A stretch of 64,000 bases of DNA from DASXUG01 sp964620425 (GCA_964620425.1 CAZUGV010000001.1:434001-498000); one strand, 5' to 3'; numbered from the stretch's first letter, positions 1 to 8,794 are shown. Notes: generated from the letters alone by a model not told the origin. Translations and numbers: made by a program.

Positions 1-531
1 CCTGCAATATCGCCTTCAGACTCTTCCAACACCTCCACCTTAAAGCCTTTGCGTTCTGTATAACGTAAATACATACGCAACAACATACCTGCCCAATCTT
101 GCGCTTCTGTGCCACCTGAACCTGATTGAAACTCGATAAAGCAGTTATTAGCATCCATAGGGCCTGAAAACATGCGCCGAAACTCCATCTCAGCCACTTG
201 ATTTTCTATTGCCAGCGAATCTGCTTCTACGCTCACTAAAGTATCATCATCACTTTCGTGACGAGCCATTTCGAACAGTTCCTGACTATCACGCAAAGCA
301 TTTTCAAGTGATTGCAACGTATTGACGACAAGCTCAAGTTCTCGCTTCTCTTTGCCAAGTTTTTGCGCTTTCTGCGCGTCATTCCAAATATTGGAATCTT
401 CTAATAGACCATTGACCTCTGCAAGTCGTTGCGACTTATTTTCAAAGTCAAAGATACCCCCGAAGTGCAAGGTGTCGATGACTTAAATCTGCAAGACGAT
501 TAGAAATTTGATTGAGTTGTTCAGCTTCCAT
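1..531 (-). CDS. prfB: Peptide chain release factor 2, 5' part (runs off the window)
   Basis: RF2 releases finished proteins at UGA and UAA codons on the ribosome. The reading frame starts at ATG 531 (MEAEQLNQISNRLADLSH) and stops after 27 codons at an in-frame TGA (450-448). It resumes in the +1 frame with DFENKSQRLAEVN and continues to the window edge. The RF2-typical segment SGSGGTEAQDWAGMLLRMY is readable near the edge. The GGQ catalytic loop should lie beyond base 1. The frame break is the family's autoregulatory programmed frameshift, not a mutation. The gene is divergent from pstS. Identity is firm; only about 148 codons are visible. Confidence 0.95.
447..463 (-). promoter_or_regulatory. 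prfB: Programmed +1 frameshift site of prfB
   Basis: On the minus strand the sequence reads CGG GGG TAT CTT TGA C. This is the classic RF2 recoding signal: an internal Shine-Dalgarno-like GGGGG, three bases, then the slippery CTT followed by TGA and C. Ribosomes slip +1 on CTT when RF2 is scarce, so RF2 limits its own synthesis. The only difference from the Escherichia coli site just upstream of the stop is CGG in place of AGG. Confidence 0.93.
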
Positions 532-635
532 ACTTCTTCTTAAGACATAAATACAATATTATACATCTCAGATGCTATGCTCTCACAACTATCAATAGCA
601 TCTTGATGCTGGTGCATTTATTAATTTTCACAATA

Positions 636-666
636 CTGTCACAATCTCTCAATATCATGTTGTCAT
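636..666 (+). promoter_or_regulatory. Candidate Pho box upstream of pstS
   Basis: CTGTCAC (636-642), CTCTCAA (646-652) and TTGTCAT (660-666) resemble the PhoB half-site CTGTCAT. They lie about 90-120 bp upstream of the pstS start. The first and third copies match 6 of 7 positions. The spacing (10 and 14) departs from the usual 11-bp period, so this is a plausible but imperfect box. PhoB control of pst operons is established in other proteobacteria; no phoB or phoR is in the window. Confidence 0.4.
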
Positions 667-754
667 TGCAGTAAACTGATTGTTTACGAGGGTCGTTACT
701 CTAACTGTAGTAAAAAAGAAGTAAAATCACACATATTTAAAATTGGAGATATCA

Positions 755-1747
755 ATGCAAACTAAGTTTGTAAATTGCCTAAGCGCAGCAACATTGTTAG
801 CTGTAACATTCAACTTTAGCAGTGCAATAGCTGCTGAAAAAATTATCAAAATTGACGGCTCTAGCACGGTATACCCGATCACTGAAGCCATAGCTGAAGA
901 GTTTCAAAAAGCAAAAGGCATTAAAGTAACAGTAGGTGAATCTGGCACAGGCGGCGGCTTTAAAAAGTTCTGTCGTGGTGAAACAGATATTTCAGACGCT
1001 TCTCGCCCGATTTCTCAAAAAGAGATGGATGCATGTAAAGATGCTGGAATTCAGTACATCGAACTCCCAATTGCATATGATGCGTTGACTATAGTTGTGA
1101 ACCAAAAAAATGATTGGGTAAAAACGTTAACAGTAGAAGAGCTAAAGAAAATTTGGGAACCAGGTTCTAGCGTAAAAAGCTGGAAAGACGTAAACGCATC
1201 ATTCCCAGACAAAAAAATCGCTTTGTATGGCCCTGGTACTGCTTCTGGTACATTTGACTACTTTAGCGAAGCAATCAATGGTAAGGCGAAAGCACATCGC
1301 ACTGACTACACACCATCAGAAGATGACAACGTAATTGTGCAAGGTGTTTCTAGCAACGTTGGGGGCATGGGCTACTTTGGTCTAGCTTACTACGAAGAAA
1401 ATAAGGATAAATTAAATGCTGTGGCAGTCGCAACTAAAGCTGGAGCAGCAGGCGTGTTACCATCAGCCAAATCAGTTGAGGATGGCACATATCAACCACT
1501 AGCTCGCCCGATTTTCATTTATGTCAACGCCACTTCTGCCGCATTTAAACCTGAAGTGAAAGCTTTTGTTACCTTCTATTTAGATAATGCACCTACGCTT
1601 GTAAAAGAAGTGAAATATGTTCCTTTACCAACGGAAGATTATACTGCAGTAAAAACCCACTTCAAGTCAATGAAACCAGGCACTGGTTTTGGTGGTAAAA
1701 ATGAAATTGGCATTAAAATTAAAGACTTACTCGAAAGAATCAACTAA
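755..1747 (+). CDS. pstS: Periplasmic phosphate-binding protein PstS
   Basis: This is the substrate-binding subunit of the high-affinity phosphate ABC importer. I chose ATG 755 because GGAG (745-748) sits 6 bases upstream; a TTG at 743 would overlap that site. A signal peptide is clear (MQTKFVNCLSAATLLAVTF, cleavage near AIA-A, residues 24-27), giving a mature protein starting around AEKIIKIDG. Phosphate-pocket motifs follow: GSSTVYP (35-41), ESGTGGGFKKFC, SRPI and GPGTASGTF. At 330 residues it has the usual family length. It is the first gene of pstSCAB and is followed by a strong hairpin, which should make PstS more abundant than the membrane subunits. Confidence 0.96.
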   Translation: MQTKFVNCLSAATLLAVTFNFSSAIAAEKIIKIDGSSTVYPITEAIAEEFQKAKGIKVTVGESGTGGGFKKFCRGETDISDASRPISQKEMDACKDAGIQYIELPIAYDALTIVVNQKNDWVKTLTVEELKKIWEPGSSVKSWKDVNASFPDKKIALYGPGTASGTFDYFSEAINGKAKAHRTDYTPSEDDNVIVQGVSSNVGGMGYFGLAYYEENKDKLNAVAVATKAGAAGVLPSAKSVEDGTYQPLARPIFIYVNATSAAFKPEVKAFVTFYLDNAPTLVKEVKYVPLPTEDYTAVKTHFKSMKPGTGFGGKNEIGIKIKDLLERIN

Positions 1748-1770
1748 CAAGATTCTTTAAATCTCTAAAT

Positions 1771-1821
1771 ATTGTGGATAATTATTAAGCTTAAACGCCC
1801 TTAATTATCCACAATTTTTTT
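1771..1821 (+). terminator. Intra-operon terminator/attenuator between pstS and pstC
   Basis: A perfect 14-bp inverted repeat, ATTGTGGATAATTA (1771-1784) and its complement (1802-1815), is followed by a run of T (1815-1821). The 17-nt loop contains the palindrome TTAAGCTTAA (1785-1794). It lies 24 bases after the pstS stop and 62 bases before the likely pstC start. It has the form of an intrinsic terminator or 3' stabiliser. It probably lowers pstCAB transcription relative to pstS, as known for other binding-protein operons. Confidence 0.8.
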
Positions 1822-1882
1822 GATATGAATGCCTTATTTTCAAATAGACCACATGCGAAACAATCAAACTAAAGAGCCTACA

Positions 1883-2848
1883 ATGAATACTGCCAATGCT
1901 TCTTTAAATCAGAGCTCAAGCGCCAATGAGTACCTAGACCTCTCCATTAGCCCGAGACTAGCTAAAAATATTGGTAGAAACGTTAAAGAACGAATTATTG
2001 AATGTATTCTTATGTTGGCTGCACTTTCGGCGGTTTTTACCACATTATCTATTGTGGTAATTTTGCTTTACGAGTCACTGAGCTTCTTCAAAACAGTATC
2101 TTTGGTAGAGTTTTTTACTGCCACTGAATGGACTCCCTTATTTGAAGATGCTCACTACGGAATTTTACCTTTAGTATCAGGAACACTTACCACCTCAGCA
2201 ATTGCACTAATTGTTGCTATTCCAATTGGTACAATTATCGCCATTTATCTTTCTGAATTTGCATCTCATGCAGCACGCGAAACAATGAAGCCAATTTTGG
2301 AGCTATTGGTGGGTGTACCAACCATTGTATTTGGCTACTTTGCTTTGCTTTTCGTAACCCCGCTCTTGCAAAATATTTTCCCTGAGCTACCTGGGTTTAA
2401 TATGCTCAGTGCAGGTATTGTCATGGGAATCATGATTGTTCCCTATATTGCCTCCGTAGCGGAAGATGCAATGCGCGCAGTACCTATGAGTATGCGTGAG
2501 GGTTCTTATGCGATGGGTGCGACACGTTTTCAAACCGCAGTTCGTGTCGTGACGCCTGCAGCAATATCAGGGATTATTGCCGCATACATATTAGGTATCT
2601 CTCGTGCTGTTGGTGAAACCATGGTGGTAGCGGTAGCAGCTGGCCAACAACCGATTGTAAGCTTTAATCCGATGGAAAGTGCTGCAACGATTACCGCTTT
2701 TATTGTGCAAGTAGCGATGGGTGACTTGCCTCACGGTAGCATTGGCTACCAAAGTATCTTTGCTGCTGGCATGGTACTGATGATAATGACTTTAAGTTTC
2801 AATGTATTGGGACATATGATTCGTAAAAAGTACCGCGAACACTACTGA
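1883..2848 (+). CDS. pstC: Phosphate ABC transporter permease PstC
   Basis: Inner-membrane permease subunit that pairs with PstA to form the phosphate channel. I chose ATG 1883 (MNTANASLNQSS, 321 aa) because AAAGAG lies about 6 bases upstream. A longer version from 1829 starts right beside the hairpin T-run without a Shine-Dalgarno sequence. Hydrophobic segments alternate along the protein. The cytoplasmic EAA-type loop that contacts PstB is visible as EGSYAMGATRFQTAVRVVTP, followed by ISRAVGETMVV. The gene is second in pstSCAB, 80 bp from pstA. Confidence 0.95.
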   Translation: MNTANASLNQSSSANEYLDLSISPRLAKNIGRNVKERIIECILMLAALSAVFTTLSIVVILLYESLSFFKTVSLVEFFTATEWTPLFEDAHYGILPLVSGTLTTSAIALIVAIPIGTIIAIYLSEFASHAARETMKPILELLVGVPTIVFGYFALLFVTPLLQNIFPELPGFNMLSAGIVMGIMIVPYIASVAEDAMRAVPMSMREGSYAMGATRFQTAVRVVTPAAISGIIAAYILGISRAVGETMVVAVAAGQQPIVSFNPMESAATITAFIVQVAMGDLPHGSIGYQSIFAAGMVLMIMTLSFNVLGHMIRKKYREHY

Positions 2849-2928
2849 TAACCATGGCGATTTTAGCACTCACCATAGAGCAAGCACGTACAGCATAAAT
2901 CATTTAACGATTGATACCGAGTAATGAA

Positions 2929-3882
2929 ATGACAAATAACACCGACAATGCAAACGCAACAACGCTTAAAAACCTTGATCAAATAAGGGCAATGATTAAG
3001 CGGCACAAGTTAAATGATTATATATTTTCAATTTTAGGCTTATTAGCGCTCATATTTTCATTACTAACATTACTGACACTATTCACTGATTTAGTGATGG
3101 ATGGATATGAAAGATTCAATCCAGCTTTTTTTACAGACTTTCCATCACGCCGCGCAGGAAGTGCTGGGTTGCTATCTGCATGGGTAGGGTCTTTACTGGT
3201 AATGCTGGTAACTTTCTTTACAGCAGTGCCTATGGGGGTTGCTGCAGGTCTTTATCTTGAAGAGTATGCCCCTAAAAACTGGTTCTCAGACATCATTGAA
3301 ATTAATGTAACTAACTTAGCTGGTATCCCATCCATCATTTATGGTTTATTAGCGCTTGGTCTGTTTGTTTACATTCTTGGGTTAGGTCAGAGCATACTCA
3401 CTGCTGGATTAACCCTAGGGTTACTAATACTCCCAATCGTTATTGTGTCAACTCGTGAATCAATACGTGCAATTCCGCTTGCCATTCGTGAAGCAGCTTA
3501 CGGTGTAGGCGCAACCAAGTGGCAGGTAGTTTATGATCATGTTTTGCAATATTCTTATGGTGGCATTTTAACTGGTGTGATCATTGGCATGTCGCGTGCG
3601 CTTGGTGAAACAGCCCCTATTATCACGATTGGCGCACTTACCTTTATTGCATTCTTACCCCCTAGCCCTGTAACAGATGTCGCCCCTTTCATCAGCTTTG
3701 AATGGTTGAGTTCTGGCTTTACTGTGCTACCAATTCAAATGTTTAACTGGCTGTCGCGCCCTGATCATGCATTTCATATTAATGCAGCGGCAACTGGAGC
3801 GATTATTATTGTAGTCACCTTGCTAATGAATGGTACAGCTATTTACTTACGTTACAAAATACGTAAAAACATTAAATGGTAA
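2929..3882 (+). CDS. pstA: Phosphate ABC transporter permease PstA
   Basis: Second permease subunit of the phosphate importer. ATG 2929 (MTNNTDNANATTLKNL) is preferred over an in-frame TTG at 2911; GAG lies about 7 bases before the ATG. The product is 317 residues with several membrane segments. The EAA loop reads REAAYGVGATKWQVVYDHVL, followed by GMSRALGETAPI, the PstA counterpart of the PstC motif. The hydrophilic N-terminal tail of about 35 residues ahead of the first membrane span is common in PstA. It lies between pstC and pstB in the same operon. Confidence 0.95.
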   Translation: MTNNTDNANATTLKNLDQIRAMIKRHKLNDYIFSILGLLALIFSLLTLLTLFTDLVMDGYERFNPAFFTDFPSRRAGSAGLLSAWVGSLLVMLVTFFTAVPMGVAAGLYLEEYAPKNWFSDIIEINVTNLAGIPSIIYGLLALGLFVYILGLGQSILTAGLTLGLLILPIVIVSTRESIRAIPLAIREAAYGVGATKWQVVYDHVLQYSYGGILTGVIIGMSRALGETAPIITIGALTFIAFLPPSPVTDVAPFISFEWLSSGFTVLPIQMFNWLSRPDHAFHINAAATGAIIIVVTLLMNGTAIYLRYKIRKNIKW

Positions 3883-3946
3883 GCAACTATTTATAAAGAT
3901 TGAATTGAATTTTATATATCGAATTATTTTTGCGGGAATCTAAATA

Positions 3947-4726
3947 ATGGTAACAACCACATCAGCAATCAAAGCCGAAGCAAGAAACTTAGAGTTTTTT
4001 TATAGTTCTGGCATGCGCGCACTTAAGGGCATTAACATGCCACTTTACGAGAATAAAATTACCGCACTCATTGGTCCTTCTGGTTGTGGAAAATCAACAT
4101 TTCTACGCAGCTTTAATCGTATGCATGACCTCTACCCTGGCAATCGCTATCAAGGTCAAATTGTTATGTTCCCAGATAACACCAATATATTAGACAAAGA
4201 AGTTGATCCGATTGAGGTACGTATGCGTATTAGCATGGTATTTCAAAAGCCGAATCCGTTTCCCAAATCAATTTATGAGAATGTGGCTTACGGTTTACGA
4301 GTACGCGGTGAGAAAAGCAAAAAGGTCATTGATGACAAAGTGGAAGAAGCGCTTAAAGGTGGTGCTTTATGGAATGAGGTCAAAGACCGCTTACATGATT
4401 TAGCATTCAACCTATCAGGTGGACAGCAACAACGCTTGTGTATTGCACGTGCTTTAGCAACTGACCCAGAAATCATGCTATTTGACGAACCAACTTCCGC
4501 ACTAGATCCAATGGCAACAGCGAGCATTGAGGAATTGATGATTGAGTTAAAAGAAAAATTAACGATACTAGTGGTCACGCACAACATGCAACAAGCTGCC
4601 CGTGTATCTGATTACACCGCTTACATGTACCTCGGCGAACTGATTGAATACGATGACACCAACAAAATTTTCACAAACCCAAGTCGTAAAGAAACTGAAG
4701 ACTACATTACAGGCAAATTTGGTTAA
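3947..4726 (+). CDS. pstB: Phosphate ABC transporter ATP-binding protein PstB
   Basis: Cytoplasmic ATPase that powers phosphate import through PstCA. All ABC motifs are intact: Walker A GPSGCGKST, Q-loop VFQKPNPFPKSIYENVAYG (the PstB-type Q-loop), signature LSGGQQQR, Walker B IMLFDEPTSALDP and switch His in VVTHN. The length of 259 aa is typical. It is the last gene of the operon. No phoU follows, unlike in the E. coli pst operon; a terminator comes directly after. Confidence 0.97.
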   Translation: MVTTTSAIKAEARNLEFFYSSGMRALKGINMPLYENKITALIGPSGCGKSTFLRSFNRMHDLYPGNRYQGQIVMFPDNTNILDKEVDPIEVRMRISMVFQKPNPFPKSIYENVAYGLRVRGEKSKKVIDDKVEEALKGGALWNEVKDRLHDLAFNLSGGQQQRLCIARALATDPEIMLFDEPTSALDPMATASIEELMIELKEKLTILVVTHNMQQAARVSDYTAYMYLGELIEYDDTNKIFTNPSRKETEDYITGKFG

Positions 4727-4755
4727 GTTTTTACCAATTAATGCAATAATAAAAG

Positions 4756-4777
4756 ACCTGCGAAAGCGGGTTTTTTT
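4756..4777 (+). terminator. Rho-independent terminator of the pst operon
   Basis: Stem ACCTGC (4756-4761) and GCGGGT (4766-4771) with a GAAA loop and one G-U pair, followed by seven T. It lies 29 bases after the pstB stop. Confidence 0.85.
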
Positions 4778-4836
4778 GTTTAAATATTAGATGCCAATTA
4801 ACTACAAAGCTTACAAATTGCTAGATGGATAAATGA

Positions 4837-4866
4837 AAAAGCCTAACTTTTAACGGTTAGGCTTTT
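4837..4866. terminator. Bidirectional terminator between pstB and the glycosyltransferase
   Basis: AAAAGCCTAAC (4837-4847) pairs with GTTAGGCTTTT (4856-4866) around an 8-nt loop. The A-rich left flank and T-rich right flank let it act on both strands, separating the convergent pst operon and the GT4 gene. The rest of the 298-bp spacer (4727-5024) shows nothing else I can name. Confidence 0.75.
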
Positions 4867-5024
4867 GGCAAACATTAAAGGCATATTTGCGGGGTTTGGA
4901 GAGGATTACATAAAATCCACTAAAATCGCACTAGCAATTCACTAAAAAACTAAATGCGACTTAAATATAGTCCAAAAAACACCTAAAATCAAGTGCATTA
5001 ATCATTATTCACTCAAAAATGATA

Positions 5025-6182
5025 TTACTCTTCAATTAACTGCTCATAAAAAGTAAGCATCCGTTCCGCCTGTACTCTTGATGTCCAGCGAGTAAGTGCA
5101 TAACCATGTGCAGTTTTGCCTAAGGTTATTCGTTCTTCAGGATTCTCAAGCAATTGAAAAACCCTTTCTGCAAATAATTGAGGATTTTCTGGAGCAATTA
5201 ATGCACCCTGGCCTTCAATGAGAATGGACTTTGTACCCAACTCAGCAATTGCTACCACGGGAACTGCTTGCGCCATTGCCTCTAATAGTACAAGACCTTG
5301 TGTTTCGGTCGTAGATGCAAACACGAATACATCAGCTGCTCGATAACAAGCGTTTAACTCGTTAGTATCACGGTCTAAATAGCCAATAAACTGCACGTGA
5401 TCTTGCAAGTTTAAAGCTTTGGTTTTTGCTTTCAGGCTACGTTCTGCTGGCCCTTCACCCGCAATGACCAGCAAAGCATCAGGTTGGCGTTTTATTAGCT
5501 CAACCATCATATGTAGTAAAAATCCGATATTTTTTTCGTATGCCACACGCCCCACAAACAAAGCAACTGGACGATCAGTGGCAATACCATATTTTACTCG
5601 AAATGCTTGCCCGTCCACTTCATCAAAACTATGTGCCTGCAACCCTGTTGGAATAACTTCAGCTTTCGCTTTTACCCCATATTGACGTAATACATCCAAC
5701 ATAGGCTGCGAGGGAGCAATAATTGCACTCACTTCATTACATTGGCGACGAGAAATAAATCTGGCGATAGATTTCGCGAAGGATTTAGGTATAAAGGGCA
5801 GATAATGATGTAAATAATCCTCAAAAAACGTATGGTAGGTTTCAACGCAAGGCACATCGAGTAAATGAGAAAGTTTACGACCTAAATAATGGGCTACAAA
5901 TGGTGTATGTACATGCACTAAATCGTAACCCTCTCGACGTAAATCGCCCAACAAATCCAGAGCTTGACCATATTTCATTAACTTATCTTCTGGATCGAAG
6001 TAGATGCTTCTTGCTGGAATGCGTTTAATCCAAGCTTCATCTTTGGTTTTTACGCCGTACTCAGGCGCGATGAGCGTCACTTCATGCCCAAGCGCTTTAA
6101 ACTGCCCCACAAAGGTATTAATTGAAGTTGAAACTCCGTTAATACGAGGAAAGTAAACATCAGAAATAAAAAGGATTTTCAC
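5025..6182 (-). CDS. GT4-family glycosyltransferase A
   Basis: A retaining GT-B glycosyltransferase that should transfer a hexose from a nucleotide sugar, probably to a lipid acceptor. The start is taken as GTG 6182 (V/MKILFISDVYFPRINGVSTSIN) with GAGA 6 bases upstream; a TTG four codons earlier is possible. The N-terminal acceptor fold shows GVSTSINTF and HVHTPFVAHYLG. The C-terminal donor fold has VALFVGRVAYEKNIGF and the E-x7-E motif TETQGLVLLEAM. At 385 aa it resembles GT4 enzymes that glycosylate diacylglycerol or phosphatidylinositol. Its neighbours dgkA and a PAP2 phosphatase fit a lipid acceptor. The exact sugar and acceptor are unknown. Confidence 0.88.
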   Translation of the reverse strand: MKILFISDVYFPRINGVSTSINTFVGQFKALGHEVTLIAPEYGVKTKDEAWIKRIPARSIYFDPEDKLMKYGQALDLLGDLRREGYDLVHVHTPFVAHYLGRKLSHLLDVPCVETYHTFFEDYLHHYLPFIPKSFAKSIARFISRRQCNEVSAIIAPSQPMLDVLRQYGVKAKAEVIPTGLQAHSFDEVDGQAFRVKYGIATDRPVALFVGRVAYEKNIGFLLHMMVELIKRQPDALLVIAGEGPAERSLKAKTKALNLQDHVQFIGYLDRDTNELNACYRAADVFVFASTTETQGLVLLEAMAQAVPVVAIAELGTKSILIEGQGALIAPENPQLFAERVFQLLENPEERITLGKTAHGYALTRWTSRVQAERMLTFYEQLIEE

Positions 6183-6294
6183 TAAAAGTCTCAAGAATGA
6201 AGGTGATTTATGTTATGTATTGAGTAAACTTTAAATCAGCGCCAGTATTTTAAGTCTGATGATAATAACTAGGTGATTAGTTGAATAATCAGTA

Positions 6295-6663
6295 TTAAAT
6301 AAATAGTAACAAACCCCAGACTACAGCTAAATTAATTAAGCTCACTAGCACTGCGGCACTACCAATGTCTTTGGCTCGCGCTGCGAGTTGATGATTTTCT
6401 AATGAGATTCGATCTACCGTAGCTTCAATCGAAGAATTAAGTAACTCTACGATGATCACGAGTAATACAGAACCTATCATGATAGCGCTCTCCACAGGCG
6501 AATCACCTAGATACATGGCCAGCGGTATTAGTACCACCGCCATCAAAGTTTCCTGCCTAAACGCATCCTCATTCTTGTAGGCGGCTTTTAATCCCGCTAG
6601 AGAGTAGCCAAACGCATTGATTAAACGCTGTAATCCCGTTTTCCCCTTGTAAGGACTTTCCAT
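6295..6663 (-). CDS. dgkA: Diacylglycerol kinase
   Basis: Small integral-membrane kinase that phosphorylates diacylglycerol to phosphatidic acid with ATP. At 122 aa it matches the trimeric DgkA family. It shows the conserved N-terminal RLINAFGYSLAGLKAAYKNE with EDAFRQE, the catalytic-loop region VELLNSSIEATVDRISLE, the motif ARAKDIGSAAVL, and three membrane segments. It lies between a GT4 gene and a PAP2 phosphatase on the same strand with gaps of 112 and 132 bp. All act on the same lipid pool. The Shine-Dalgarno sequence is weak. Confidence 0.95.
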   Translation of the reverse strand: MESPYKGKTGLQRLINAFGYSLAGLKAAYKNEDAFRQETLMAVVLIPLAMYLGDSPVESAIMIGSVLLVIIVELLNSSIEATVDRISLENHQLAARAKDIGSAAVLVSLINLAVVWGLLLFI

Positions 6664-6795
6664 CTAATAGTTTATCTTTCTATCTTTTATAAGTGTTGTA
6701 TTGCAAGCATGTTTTCGGGTGAGCAATCTCATCAACCGTCAATAATGATGAAGCGTTTGAATATGCAGTGAACGCAATGATTAGCTGAAAAACTT

Positions 6796-7326
6796 CTAAA
6801 TCAACATTGAGAGATAGGCAATAGAGCCACCAATCAACCCACCAGCTAAAACATCACTTGGATAATGTAAGCCTAATACAACTCTTGATGCGGCCACCAT
6901 CAGAGAAAACGGTACAAGAAGTAGCGCCAACGCTGGAAAATAAAAAATTGCCATCCATGAGAAGGCTACCGCATGAAGTGTATGCCCAGATGGAAAGCTA
7001 AACCGATCTAAAGGACGACCTGTTAACCAAATATCTTGGTGAACCTCGTAGGGTCGAGGACGTAGGGTTTTTCCCTTTAACCATTTGTACATTAGTGTAG
7101 CGACGATACCAGTCAGCGACATCCGCAATGCTGCATGCTGCCCATGTGTGCCTTGAGTAAACAAGACCATAATCAAGGCATACCAAAACACCCCATCACC
7201 GAGACGACTCATGAGTCTAAACCACCAGCGTACAGTTAAGTTATGACTAGTACGGTTAACACGCAAGCATAATGCGCTATCGAGCGCATTAAAGCGATTG
7301 ATATACCCTGTAACTTTTGATGTCAT
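6796..7326 (-). CDS. PAP2-family membrane phosphatase
   Basis: Membrane acid phosphatase of the PAP2 superfamily. Likely substrates are phosphatidic acid, undecaprenyl diphosphate or a related lipid phosphate. ATG 7326 (MTSKVTGYINRFNALDSAL) is chosen because TGAGG lies 5 bases upstream; an ATG at 7371 gives a longer form with no good site. The three catalytic motifs are complete: KGKTLRPRP, PSGHT and SRVVLGLHYPSDVLAGG. Several hydrophobic segments fill its 176 residues. Paired with DgkA it could cycle phosphatidate and diacylglycerol, feeding the flanking glycosyltransferases. Substrate choice is inference. Confidence 0.9.
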   Translation of the reverse strand: MTSKVTGYINRFNALDSALCLRVNRTSHNLTVRWWFRLMSRLGDGVFWYALIMVLFTQGTHGQHAALRMSLTGIVATLMYKWLKGKTLRPRPYEVHQDIWLTGRPLDRFSFPSGHTLHAVAFSWMAIFYFPALALLLVPFSLMVAASRVVLGLHYPSDVLAGGLIGGSIAYLSMLI

Positions 7327-7486
7327 GACAACCTCACTCAGTGATTGACCACATAACTCATTTTTTCGCATCGTAACTCAATGCAACCATACAGCCCAAT
7401 TATTTCATAAATTTATGACAATTGGATGATGCATTACCACTCTACCAAGCCCTAATCAGATAAGCAGTATTATAAGCTCCATCCAG

Positions 7487-8695
7487 CTAACAACTCTTAA
7501 TGGCACTTTGTAAGAAACCTTCAAAGTCATTACACACCGCATCCCAAGATTGGTTAGCCAGTGCCGGATGCGCAGCAAGTCCTAGCGTTTTAATTTGGTC
7601 AGGATTATTCGCCAAATATTGAACATTCTCCATAAAAGCATAAACATCATCAAATGGCGCAATTAAGCCATTTTTCAGATGTTTGATGTGCGCAGCAGCA
7701 GCAGCATAATCGTATGCAACAACCGCCAGACCACTTGCCATCGCTTCGGTGACAACGTTACCATAGGTCTCAGTCAAACTTGGAAAAATAAACATATCGG
7801 CTGATGCATAATGGGCAGCCAAATCTACCCCTGTCTTAGTCCCAGCAAAAAAATGATCAGGAAATTGCTGACGCATCTTTTTATACTCAGGGCCATGCCC
7901 AACCCAAACCATTTTTGCATTAGGTTGCCTGCGTTGTAGCACCTCGAAAGCATTTGCAACAACTGTCAGATTTTTCTCAGCTGCTATTCTACCAACATAG
8001 ATTGCAACAATATCTTCGGGGCTAGCCCCCCAAGCGCTTCGTAATGCCTCATCTCTGCGGCTTGGATGAAATAGCTCAATATCCACCCCACGCCCAAGCA
8101 CTTCAACATTACGATACCCTTCATCTTGCAATACGTTTTTTGAGGTTTCACTGGGCACCATCGTGTACTTTGCTCGATTATGCAAAACACGCAAATAGCG
8201 TGTGACCAGCCCTTGTAACCAACCGATACGATAATGACCACAATAGCGGTTAAAGTTGGTATGAAAAGTGGTGGTCACAGGAATCCCTAAAGTATCAGCC
8301 GCTTTCATTGCAGCCCAACCTAACGGCCCTTCTGTAGCCACGTGCACCACGTCTGGACGCTGAGCTTTCCAAGCAGCGATTAAACGAGAAGTGACAGGCA
8401 ACCCAAAGCGTAATCCAGCGTAACCAGGAATAGGCAAACCAGGAATTAAAAAGTGACTAAGGCGTGTAATCGCTAGCTGAGAGCTTTCCATACGCTGACG
8501 CGGGCGAACAACTGTCACTTGCCAGCCTCGCTTTAGCAAGCCATTGACTAGATTAGAAAGCGTCATTGCCACCCCATTTATTTCTGGTAGCCAAGTCTCA
8601 CTAACCAAGCACATCTTTCGGGGAGTGTTTTTAGTAAACATGCTAACGTCAGATAGTTTGGCGTTAACTAAGTTGCTATGAAGTGCATCTGTCAT
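7487..8695 (-). CDS. GT4-family glycosyltransferase B
   Basis: A second GT-B enzyme of family GT4, about 402 aa. It shares the N-terminal pattern SETWLPEINGVAMTLSNLV with glycosyltransferase A and shows HVATEGPLGWAA, FHTNFNRY, the donor-site segment YVGRIAAEKNL and the E-x7-E motif TETYGNVVTEAM. The pattern is typical of MgtA/PimB-like mannosyl- or glucosyl-lipid synthases. The start is uncertain: ATG 8695 has only a weak GAAA site, and ATG 8641 would remove 18 residues without touching the fold. The gene heads the GT4-PAP2-dgkA-GT4 series transcribed away from glmM. Confidence 0.86.
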   Translation of the reverse strand: MTDALHSNLVNAKLSDVSMFTKNTPRKMCLVSETWLPEINGVAMTLSNLVNGLLKRGWQVTVVRPRQRMESSQLAITRLSHFLIPGLPIPGYAGLRFGLPVTSRLIAAWKAQRPDVVHVATEGPLGWAAMKAADTLGIPVTTTFHTNFNRYCGHYRIGWLQGLVTRYLRVLHNRAKYTMVPSETSKNVLQDEGYRNVEVLGRGVDIELFHPSRRDEALRSAWGASPEDIVAIYVGRIAAEKNLTVVANAFEVLQRRQPNAKMVWVGHGPEYKKMRQQFPDHFFAGTKTGVDLAAHYASADMFIFPSLTETYGNVVTEAMASGLAVVAYDYAAAAAHIKHLKNGLIAPFDDVYAFMENVQYLANNPDQIKTLGLAAHPALANQSWDAVCNDFEGFLQSAIKSC

Positions 8696-8794
8696 TTTCA
8701 AATAATGACAAACTTAGATGAAGGATTTATGTCAATTTAAAGAAGGAAATATAACAAATCATCAATTTGTCATTTTTCATTAGCTTATTGATCG

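Noticed and set aside
448..531. 27-codon upstream ORF or broken prfB
   Set aside because: The TGA is the conserved RF2 frameshift stop, not a mutation or a separate peptide.
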